This document shows, in pieces, positions 25,111 to 36,700 of a stretch of 64,000 nt of DNA (position 1 is the first letter of the stretch; each line of letters begins with the position of its first letter). The translations under genes were made by a program, and so were the position numbers. The DNA is from Theobroma cacao (lineage: Eukaryota; Streptophyta; Magnoliopsida; Malvales; Malvaceae). The stretch lies in assembly GCF_000208745.1 (NCBI RefSeq), contig NC_030850.1, positions 7,894,644 to 7,958,643 of the forward strand, given 5' to 3'. Under the pieces are notes generated by a model, which ran no database searches, was not told the DNA's origin, and saw only the letters and a list, made by a program, of their open reading frames with translations.

Positions 25111-27945
25111 CTTGCAACTGACTAAAAACAAACAAAAACAAAATGCTTTATCTTATTTGTATGTAGCACCAGACGGGAAAGCCCCAGTTATGAGAAGAAA
25201 AGCGTGTGGTTCACTTGAATGACCCTAAATGGTGGAAACCACAGAGAAGTTGGGAGTAGGAAAGGAAGCAAGGGTCAATAGAAAAGATATGAATGAAGGG
25301 AAATGGGGGAGAGAACAGGGTATTTATACAACTTGTGTCACTCCAATCCCAAATAACAGATTTGGATTAAAAGTAAGTTTGTTTAATTAGTGAAAAAGAT
25401 TTTAAATGGGTAAGTTAGTGGGGTTATGAATATGAAGAAATCTCAATAATAAAAGGAAAGAGAGAAGAATGTCTGAAATGGAAATTATTAGAGAGGAATA
25501 TCTTCTAAGATTAAATTAAAATATATTTTTACTTGAGTTATAAATTGAGTTAAAATATTAAATGTTAATGTGTAACTAATCACTTTAAATTCTTATGTTA
25601 TATGTGGTAAGTCGAGAGTGATGTAGAAATTGATTAATGCTTTCACTTACTTGGATGATTAGTTGATTGAAACCAGGTTAGAACCAAATGGCATACAAGC
25701 ACGCGACAGGCACGTGGAATTAAAATAGCCAATTGGCATCTTTCCAAAAGGAAAGATCAATCAAAAACAATTAAGGAAGAGGAAGAATAAAGCGGAGAAC
25801 CACGGAACACATTCCCCAGTCAACCTTTTCAGTCTCTTTGTCACCGATTCGCAACGTTAGGAGGCGTTACGTGAATGAATTTTGCATGTCAAACTGAGGA
25901 CAAATTGGACTTTCTAAAACAAGTAACTGTACATACCTACCTACCTTTAATTTTTATAAATAAAAACTAAGACATCTTATTTAAGTAATGATAAACTCAA
26001 AATTATGCATGAAAGTATAAATTAATGATTCGATTCAAAATAAAAATTAATCATTTTTATAATAAAATTAAATTATAACATAAAATTAATTATCACCTCG
26101 TTATCATATTCAGTCCGTCCCTAAATGAAGTATTAGCAGCTAATTCTTACTTTGCCCAAAGAAAGAAAAAATCCTATCAAATGATACAGGATGCCTTTGG
26201 TGTTCAAAACTATCCTACCTCTGAAGCTTGCATGAGCATGATTGGAACTAACCTAATTCTTATAGAATGCACACCAAAATGTTGAGTACTAACAGACAAA
26301 CTTCACCTTGCAAAGACCATTAACAGTCCCAATACGGTAAAAGACAAATAAAAACTAATCAAGTTGGCCCATTAGTTTGTTTTCTACAAAGTAACTCGAG
26401 GGTTTTTGATGTAACCACTTAGCAAACCATCCACATTCGTCCTACATAATAAAGCCAAAATCGGAAACAATGCAGTATATAGACAGCTTCTCACCTGTCT
26501 TATTTCTTACTTGTCCTCCTCTCCCTCAATCTGAGGAACTCTCAACCGTATATACAAAAGAGGGAAAAAGAAATTCCAAGATGGGATGAGAAATTAGTTG
26601 CTGCAATTGTTTTGATGTGCTATGCTCGAGTTTATATAATACTGAGAAAGTGATGAAAACAAATTGTAATCATCAAAGGTTGCGATATAATTAAGTTCTG
26701 ATTTGAAAAAAAAAATGGTGAGTAAAGGCAACTTTTGTATTGCTGTCCGGCGTGTGCAGTCTCTCCTCCGTCCTTATTGAAAGGAAGGAATCAATGCTCT
26801 TTCCTCCTCCCCACCTTTTTGCCACTTGCTTTATGCGATTTATTGGTGGTTTATGAAACTGCGGAGAATAATCAAATGTAGAAAATGCACAGCTTTATTT
26901 CCAAGGGAAAGCAAGTCTTGAGCTTGGTCCCCTGGCACCGGTTGGAAATTTAGTTAAGACAAGGTAATGCGAAAATAAAAATTATTAAATTTGAACAAAA
27001 ATAATTATATTATTTTCAAGAAAAAAAATAAAAACATAAGATTCTAAGCAACCACCATAATACTTGAATAAATGAATACTTGAGCAATTGACTCTAATTC
27101 TATCACATTCCACTTTCTAGAGAGATTGTGATCGGCATAAGAACTTATGTAGGTACAGCTCATTAGGCCCAAACAAGCTTAAATCAATAATGTATGAGTT
27201 AGTCATCTCTCGCATTCTCACATATTCACATTCACGAGTAAAAATATGCAATAATTCATCAAGATCATTACATTACGGAACTTCTCAATGTAAAGTATGG
27301 TTTTCATCATATTTCATATAAATATTCACAATATTATCACAACTGTGGTCCGGTACGCATCTCGCACTTATATTGCAACGACTCATTCACGATAATATTA
27401 TCATTCATCTACACCCATATCCATGACTCAACATAACATTCGAAATATAAACAAGTATGGATATATTAACATTTATTTACACAATAAAGTTCCTTATTAA
27501 CATAACAGTTTAAGACTTGATTCAACATATTGCAGAGTGTGACTACACTAGAAGGTTGGAAGGAAAGCTTTACCATCCCTATCACGAATGAGCTAGACTA
27601 TTACTCCACAAGTCGTTTAGCCAAGCAAGCTACTACTTTGTAAGACAAAATAGAGAAAATATAACGGGTAAGTCATAAAGACTTTGTAAGTGGATGCGGG
27701 GAAATAGATAAACTAAAGGGGAGTTTTTGTAATAAACCATACTTTGCAAAAACAGATGATAATCGTATAAATCCTTTCACTAACAATAATCTCATTTCAA
27801 CATTTCTATAAATGCATTTGAAACTCAAATTTCATTTCGAAAACTAAAAGATTTTGGCGTTCAAGTTCTTATACTTTATTTTCAATTAAATAAGCCTTAT
27901 AATTAATAAATAGTGTTGTCTGGGTGGTGGCTGCTACCCTTCGCT

Positions 27946-27971
27946 TTTATTATTATTATTATTATTATTAT
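27946..27971 (+). repeat. (TTA)n microsatellite
   Basis: A trinucleotide run of about eight units followed by a short TA run, in intergenic DNA. Confidence 0.8.
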
Positions 27972-30900
27972 ATATAAAATTTGATGTAAATAGTTTCATC
28001 ATTCCTTTAACCAGCCCTTATGTAAAATTTTAAATTTGTCATTAATGCTCACGTAATATTTTTATATATTATATTAACATCACATCAACATCACGTGAAT
28101 ATAAAATAATAAATAATATTTTTATTTGTTTATAATAATCATTTCACTATTTATCTCATAGATGTTTTAACAGAGAGAACAATGCAATACACATCCGGTG
28201 TTGTTTTATTTTGCTACTTTTCCACTTGCTTTCTAAGATTTGTTAAACGTTGGAGCGCTTAGAATAATTGTTTAATTAAAATCAAGCCTCCGACGACAAA
28301 AAAAAATCTGGAATAATTAACGTGGAAAGAGTACTATATATTGGAATATCGAATCCAACAATTTTGATGCCCAAACACTGAGGAAAGGCATATTATCTAG
28401 ACAAATCAAAGTGGTAGCTCTTATCATTTCTAAGTAGGACTGCCTTTGAAGTTTTAAATTATTATTTAAATATAAAAAAAATAAGTGAACACCATGAGGA
28501 ATAATAGAAGGAATTAGATACCTTGCAAGAAAATTTTAATGTGACGCTGTAAAGTGTTGCAAACAGTGGTGTGTTGCGAAAAGTATTTGCAACAATCTTA
28601 TTCTTTTGTTAGGAAAAGTATCGTGCAATGCCTATTATAATATAATAATTTTCATACTGTAAAATGTATTTTTTTTATTATGAAATATAAATTATTCACC
28701 GTAAATGTATTTACAACGATTGTTTGGATATATTTTTGTTGCTAAATATAGACTGTAAGGGTATTGCAACATGATACCTCTGCTGCAAAAAGATATATTT
28801 TTGCAACATTATTAAAGTAATTACTAAACATTTTTTGTTGCAAGAATTGATTTGATACATTTATTATTAAGTCGAATACCCAAAACTTATTTATACTTTT
28901 GTATACTCTCTAATTCTCATCGAAATCGACACTAATAAATATATATACCCTAAATAATATTTGTCTCAATTTATAAATAATCGTACCACATTATCAATCT
29001 ATGTTTGATTAATATAGTCACAAATCTATGTACTTATAAAAAAATGGTGTTATATTATAATTTTAAGACAATTCTAACTAATATTACATATATCTCTTAT
29101 TTAAATAAGTGGATTTGAGTTCTCTTCCCATTTTCCTTTAAAAAAAAGGCAGAAAAAAAAACCCTTGCTTTGCTAAGATATTGCATGCATATCTTTCCTT
29201 TTATGACATTGAAATGCCTATCAAAAGACTAGAAAATGATCTCCTTTTTCCTTCTTCACCAAAAGAAAAGTTAAAGCTTGCCAGGTGATTCTTAATTAAC
29301 CTACAAATGTTCAATGATGATATCCACTTTATTCTCTAAGGTTGTTCGAATTAAATTATACGACGGCAACAACACCCCCATTACACTCCCAAGTAGCAGT
29401 CACAAAACAGCACGCCAGGGCCAGTAGGCGATGACCCAGCTAAAAGCTTTAAAGATCTTGGTCGCATTCAGAGAGTTAGGATAACTAGTAGCCACTACTT
29501 TCTATATTTTTATATATTTCAGGTTCCAAGTCCAACAAATATAAAAGTCTTTTCTCTGTTAGAAGAATCATGTTTTGTCTAATTTTATATATATTGATTT
29601 GGTTGTTTATTTATTTAACTTGTTTATTCATCTTCTTTTATTTGATTTATATTAAAATGATATAATATTTTTTTAAAACTTACTATTTAAGAAAATTTAA
29701 ATAAAATTTATTCCTTTATTTAATCAAGTTCATATGTTTTTGCTTTAAATTAAATAGGCTCTTATAATTAACTTACAAACTAATAGCATGGACGGATGGA
29801 CATACAAACAAATGGTGTCAAATGACATTGAAGTGCCCAAAATCTCTATTAATTATACTATTTATGTTAGAATTGTATATAATTAATGATATTAATTAAC
29901 TCACTAATTTTTTTAAATTATTATTATTATTATTATTTTGTTATAATACCACTCAGAAAAATTCCTAGATTCACTTCTGACTAACAATTATTACTCAAAA
30001 CGCAACTTATAATTTTATATTCATGTGATATAGACGTGATTAAAAATATTATATAATCATATCGCATTAACATACTATATAATGTAACTATCCACTATAA
30101 AAAGATAATGTATCATATTAATATCACATGATATAAAATGATAATATGTAATAATTAGATTTCAAGTTCTGATTGGGTCAATCACACTTATCTGTCCTTT
30201 ATAAAAATATTATGTTGAGGTGGAACTTTTTCTTCGTTTCCAAGTGCTTGTCTGATTGCCTACAATATATCCCAGAAAATAAGCAAACCTCAGATTCAAC
30301 ACTCTTGCTTGAAGAAAACTTGCTGCTTTTCTCTCTCAATCACTCGAAACGGTTCTTCCCATTAATGGAGCCACATCCAATCATAGGCTAGAGTAGTGCA
30401 TGTCAAGTGCCGTCATATAAATCTGCAAGCAATGGGGCAATTTCAACCCTGTATCTAATTTCCAATGTTTTCATATTTCGAAAGCAGATATAAAAGAGTT
30501 TGAAAAATAAATAATTATTTCGAATAGTTTAGATAAAAAAATATTAAGTTTTTATTATTAAAAGTTATATTATTTGCTGATAATATCATTATTTCCATCA
30601 TTTTAACTTGTAAATCCTTAATTTTGATATTTTTTTTTCCAAATTATCTGAATATTGAAGTCTTTCAAAGAAAAATATCTATTAAAAAGGAATTGAAAAT
30701 AAAAGGAGGAATAAAGAAAAAAAATTCATAGTTATAGCAAATTCTAATTTTTCCATTTTTTCTGTTTTTTTCCCCTTTTTCCTGACTTTCTCAAATCATA
30801 TTTTATTTTGCTCAAATTCTCCTAAAAGAAAAAAAAAAAAAGGGGAGGAATAAAGAAAAGAAAAATGGACGAAGGCTTTTGGGCCTTGCATAAAGAAAAA

Positions 30901-31100
30901 AGGTCCCCGAACCAGTTTACCTTAAACAAGCCCAAAATCCTCTTTACTTTATACAAGACCCAAAATCCTCATTTCATTTTTCTTTTATTTTCTTTTCTTT
31001 TCACAAAGAGGCTAACACGTGCCTTGCACGTGGTGCCAGGTTTGAAGCAAAGAAAGACGGTCGTTTTACGGTAGTCGGTTGTTTGAGAGTCGCAGAGGAG

Positions 31101-31132
<32 letters not shown>
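31101..31132 (+). repeat. (GA)n run in the ankyrin gene 5' leader
   Basis: A nearly pure GA dinucleotide run ending 18 bp before the start codon of the ankyrin gene, so almost certainly transcribed in its 5' UTR. It parallels the GA run just before the UVR8 start. Confidence 0.8.
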
Positions 31133-31133
<1 letters not shown>

Positions 31134-31149
31134 CGAGGAAAACAGAAGA

Positions 31150-32767
31150 ATGAGTGGCGGAGACATACACGCAGCGGCGAGGTCCGGTGACCTTTCTACA
31201 GTTCAATCAATTCTGGCGTCTAACCCTTTGGCCGTTAACTCCAGAGATAAGCACTCCAGAACTCCGTATCCTCCTCTTTCTTTCTTTTCTTTTTTATTAT
31301 TCTTTCCTTTTTGCCTATCATAATGCTTGCTGTGGGCTTTTTCTCTTATTTTTAATTTACTGAATGCCCAATTGCCTTAACAATTTCTATTGATTTAATT
31401 TTCCTGTTTTTAGGGATGAATTTGTGAACCATTTTGATAGGAGCAACTGTAATTTTTGTAGCTCGCAGTTGTTGATAAAACTTGGAGTTATCTTGGCCTT
31501 GGTTTGTCATATAAGAGCAAATTAAGAACTGATGTGTGTTGGGTACTACTCAAAAGTTACAAGAAAGAAATGATTATGGATTTGTTTGTTATTTTCATGC
31601 TTGTTTGTGAGTAGTCCGACTGTCTGATTATCAGGACAAAATAGCATTTCTCTGATATTATTACTTTTCTAACGGATTGGTTCAGGCATTTTTGTTGTTG
31701 GAAAGGTTGCCAAATCCTTTGTTGTGCTCAAATTCTTCTGTAGCATCTACTCCACAAAACTTCAAAATATGGCAACTTTACCTGGTCTTTACATATCAGG
31801 CCATTTTTGTTGCTTCTCTTTTTTCTGCCATTTTGTTCATGAGACGATTGTATTTAAGAGCTGCCTCCAAGTGAGTTAAGCTTACTTCTGCCAGTAACTA
31901 CAATGTCAAGCGGTGGAGGCTTATCCTGGCATAGCTGTATGCGCTATTCAAATCTGCACAAAATATACTTGTTATTTATCCAGAAATTGAGATATTGAAG
32001 TTTTTTGGATGACGCATAGCCTAATTAGCAGACTATATTTATTGTTGATATACACTAAAACTGTTTATCAGCTAAATATCTTTTTGAATCTAATTTTCTG
32101 TATGACAGCAATGCCAGTTTTGCAATTTGTTTCCTTGACACTGTTAACCCTGTGATATAGACTACATTTGGCAGCATGGTCTGGGCAAGCACAGGTTGTA
32201 AGCTATCTCTGCAAGCAAAAGGCTGATGTTGGTGCTGCTGCCATGGATGACATGGGTGCAATCCATTTTGCAGCCCAGAAAGGACATATAGAGATTGTTC
32301 GAACTCTGCTCTCATTGGGAGTCTCAGTTAAAGCTGGCACTCGCAAGGGATTCTCTCCATTACACTATGCCGTTCAAGGTTCCCACCTGGAACTAATCAA
32401 ACTCTTGTTAAAGAAGGGTGCAAGTCTTAGTGCCAAAACAAAAGCTGGGAAGACCCCACTTGATCTTGCAAAAAGTGAAGAAATTCGCTCATTTTTGAAA
32501 GAGTGTGAACAATCTCCTAAGAAAGTAAATCTGAATGGTCAAGAGAAGGCTGAAAAATCTGATTCAAGGCCGCCATTGCCAGATAAAATGGAAAGTCCCG
32601 ATAATGAAGCTCCTGCAGCTGAACATGACAGGCAAGAGGATGAGAGAGTAAAAAGGAAAGGTGATGATGATAACCAGGAAGCCTTATCAGAACCTAAGAA
32701 ACCAAGAGTTGCTCTTAAGCATCTTCTGAGTGCAGATGACACTCAAGAAGATGAAGAAACCTCATAA
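31150..32767 (+). CDS. Small ankyrin-repeat protein, likely nuclear
   Basis: Two exons, 31150-31265 and 32161-32767, with a GT-AG intron and a shared proline codon, give 240 residues. Ankyrin repeats cover about residues 5-160: IHAAARSGDLSTVQSIL, then TPLHLAAWSGQAQVV, AIHFAAQKGHIEIVRTLL, SPLHYAVQGSHLELIKLL and a final GKTPLDLAKS. The remainder is low-complexity and charged, with acidic stretches and two basic clusters (VKRKG and EPKKPR) that look like nuclear localisation signals. Ankyrin repeats bind protein partners; nothing here indicates an enzyme. The ATG at 31150 is chosen because it opens the first repeat directly and continues in frame across the intron. The gene lies between the permease and the glucosidase, where Arabidopsis has none, and is convergent with the glucosidase gene. 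Orthology not assigned. Confidence 0.9.
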
Positions 32768-33722
32768 GAACACCAGAGTGGAATAAAAACCATTCCCCAA
32801 GCGCTCCTTGGACCAAAATTGTTACAAGATTGTGAGGAAAGAAATCTATTTTCTGATGATTTACTGTGTTGCTAACAACACTAAAAGTACACAATTTTTG
32901 CTTGCTTTCCAGTTATGGGTATATCTAGGTTAAAAAATTCTTATAATTTGGTCATCTTGAACTTCTACTAGCTTCCTGTTAGAAAGATCAGTAACGTTGT
33001 ATGGCCCCGGTGTTGGGGCTGCAGTGCATTATGTTTTGCTTTGTTGTATATTATCATGAAAAACCAGTAGAATGGAACCCGCATGAAGAGCTTGATTTTA
33101 AATACCCAACTCATCTCACAGTTAACCGTTCCGTACTGGCTCGCTTCTTTAGTGGTTGAATAATTTGATTAGTTTTATAAATTCAAATTCGGACCAAAAT
33201 AAGCCAATTCAATCATCCCAAGACTAAGAGCAATCCAAGTTCTTTTGATTGACAAATAATCCAAACCTAAAAGAACCACTCAACTTGATGACCCCATCAC
33301 GGCCGCTGAGGTTGTCATTTGTTCAAGTGGCTGGTTCCTCCAAATTTGACAACGGATGCACCCTAGAGTCACTTCAGGTAGCAATTAACGAAAGAGATGG
33401 TAAACTATTAAACAAAGAAAATCACAAAAACAGTATGAAATTCGCTGCTCTTGTGATATCTCAAACTGTGATTGAAGCTAGAATCACTACTACTAGCACG
33501 TTCCCTTGACTAACATAAGCGTTCTAATTAAAATTTGTCATTCATGGCAGCCATAGAAATTGAAGTTGCCGAAACAATAGTTCTTTGCATAGCGCTGTGT
33601 ACCAGTAAATTGCACGCGGCTATGTATTTTTCTTGTGAGTTTTGTCCACTATAACTGAACTCAAGAATAACAATTACAAGAACTTTCCTTTCTTAACATT
33701 GAAATTCTTGAACCTAAATATC
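32768..33722. other. Convergent intergenic region
   Basis: It holds the 3' ends of the ankyrin and glucosidase genes. The plus-strand frame at 33249-33509 shows no recognisable domain and no upstream gene signals. Nothing else is seen. Confidence 0.55.
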
Positions 33723-36700
33723 TTACAAAATTTTTATTGTCCAATCTTCAGCGACCCTGACACCAGGCTTGCGGATGGTTACTGCAGCTGCACCATGTCC
33801 CCCTAGCCGGAGTGGACCAAGTTCAATTTCTGCATACTTATTTCCTGGTTCAACAAGAGCACTTTTTGGCCCAGGAGTATGTCCGAGAAGAATAATCCGC
33901 TCAATAATGCAGTCAGAAGAAAATCCAGACCTGCCAAGGGAAGAGGATGCCATATTTGAAGATGTAAGCTGCCCATTCGAGAACACAAAGCGGCGATGAC
34001 TGTAAGCCCCATGCATGAAGTCAAAGCTTTTTCCATCATCAAGATAGAGTTCCCCTTCAGCTGCTTGGGAACTGTTCAGAGCTATCACCTAAAACATATA
34101 CAGTGATGTTAGAGCTAGAGACTCATCATGCTGAAATACTAGATAATCGTTGTCATCAATGTCAATAATACCAATAGAGAAAAAAGTTAGAGAAAACAGC
34201 AACAATCATGATCCAAGCTCAGTCATTTTATAAATTTTTGCGAAAAGATAGCTACTTCACAGTTCGATGAGATGTATTCTAATGAAAAGGAACTTTGCTG
34301 CAAGTCATAATGTGGTGCCATATTTGGCTGGATTCAACAAGTCACACACTAACTAATGAGTACCAAGCTGATTAAAACAACCTAGCAGCAATAACTTATT
34401 CAAAATATCAGAGGCCATTTTTAAAAAGCACTGACAAATTCTGAGCAAACATAAATTTGATTCTTTTTTTAATATTCCAACATCACCAATTCTTTCTAAA
34501 GTGCTGTAATCTATTCACAGATTTATCCACTTTAGCCCTGCATTTTCTTGGCTATAAGAACCCTTTTTTAAATGATGAGTACTACACATTAAGACAAAAA
34601 GTTGACAACACTGAATATTAGAATGCAACATGTCACTAAAAATTACTATATCAGCATATATGAGGCTATAAACTAACTATAATAACTATCATATTAATGA
34701 AAAGCATGGATGCATTTATGCTGACATGCTAATTTTTTATGATGTGATGCATCTCAATCTGTTGGTCTCATAATTTGCAGGAAGTGCCTAGGTAATAATT
34801 TATGATTCACAAGGCTAGTTAACAAATAAACCACACCAAGAATCTATAATGGTTTCATATTACCATATGTGGATTTATTCCTTCATAGGATAATATTAAA
34901 CATCACAATTTTGCAGTAGGCATCAGCTAGAACAGAAAATTTGTGGGAAATCTTCTTGATCAGCTTGTTAGTATCAAATAGTGTTGATATTTACCCACAG
35001 TCATTTTCATATTTGAAATGGCACATTTAGTTGTGATTGATTTTTAAGAATTTTTTGCCAAAGTGCAATTTAGGACCCAAAAGGCCAACACAGTGTTAAA
35101 GACTCAAGGAACACTCTATCAACAAAATTGATGAAGTGCTTACAAGCTTTAGTCGACTAGTACTGTGCTTTAGTGCCTATGCACATACCATGACAACATT
35201 TGGGCCACCAGAACAGCCTACCCGTGCTAGAAAATACAAATTGGTAAAAATAACACTATTGCAAGGAAAGAATACCTGGAACTATTTTACACCAACTGTA
35301 AGATATAGTCATGAGAAGACTGGAAGCGCTAGAAAGTATCAATTACATACCAGTGTATAAGGATCATGCACCATTTGAGTGGAGCTTCTACGGAACCGGT
35401 CTTTTCTTGGTAAAATAGTGCCAGCTCTTTGGAAAGCAGGAATGCTCTCTTCTGAAACTTCAAGCTTATGGATCTTTCCCCCCTTATATGCAGAGCCAGT
35501 TCTAAAGTCATACCACAATTCCTTCCCAGGCAAATACACAGATGCATGTTTAGCCCTCTGTATTAAGAGAAAAATTATGATACTTCAGTTATTTACAGGG
35601 CAAGAAGATAAGAAAAGCAACAGAGAAAATAAGAAACAGAAAAGATAGAAGGTTAAAGATCCAGTTAACAGCAGTACCTCACTAAAGATCCCTTGCACCA
35701 ATAGACTGTTTCCAACCATGAAAGCTTCATCGTTACTGAAAGTTGCTTCATCAGATGGGAACTCCATCCATAATGGACGTACAACAGGAACACCGGTAAC
35801 ATTTGCTTCTCTGAATAACGAGTAAAAGTATGGAAGCAATGTATAACGAACACGTATGGCATCTCTCATAAGTTCTGTATTTCGTTCACTGAAATAAGAT
35901 AAAACTCATTACTTTGCAGATCATAGAAGTAAATACATAATGAAAGTAGAGATATATTGTATGATAATAATATCAAGCTCATTATATCTTAAGCCTTTCC
36001 ATTGACAACAACACTCACAAATACACCTGCAGTTCATACAACCACAAGTTCACAGGTGGGATACAAGTATCCTGAATAACAATGGTAAAAATTCAGTAGC
36101 ATTTGCAACATATTGGGAAAATGAGCCATCACAAGAATTAGAATGAGAGCTGGAATTTCGAACTTCAATAGTATTAGGCACAGTAGAACTCTGTCAAAGT
36201 GGTTCTACTACCAGGGGTTTTTTTTTTTTTTTTCAAGAATCAACCACCGCAATTCTTCCAAGAACATCTTTAAACATAACTTAATGCAGTTTCCATAATA
36301 CAAAGGTGGTCACAGTGGCCATCACCCCCAAAATACACGTCATGCTGCTGACCAGAATTTAATTCGGATGCACTCTCTTGAGATTCAAATGACAAGCATA
36401 CAAACAGTGAAAAACAAGTAGAGCTTACTTTTCAATGCAATAATAATATATTGCAACAATTTCAGAAACTAGTTAAGTTGTAAGTTGTAAGGGATGAGAA
36501 ACAGATGAAAAGGTGAACAGCACAATGCTCCTAAGATAGGGTAAATTTAGCTTTGGTGAAGAAACAAGCTTAATATGCGTTTGTGATTTTACATGTTAGG
36601 AATATTCTATATAAATGCACGTGCTAAAAGTAAATGCTAATCCATCAAGACACCGAGAGTAGAATTACATGGATGTTAAAAATATCATACCCAAACAACC

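Larger units (their letters stand above)
25111..31149. other. 6-kb AT-rich intergenic region
   Basis: No gene is supported on either strand. The right end must hold the ankyrin gene promoter and the left end the permease promoter. About 27080-27700 has a more balanced composition and could be an old LTR fragment, but no termini or target duplication were found. A (TTA)n run lies at 27946-27971. Around 28550-28870 the motif TTGCAAC and variants recurs, suggesting a degraded transposon. Confidence 0.5.
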
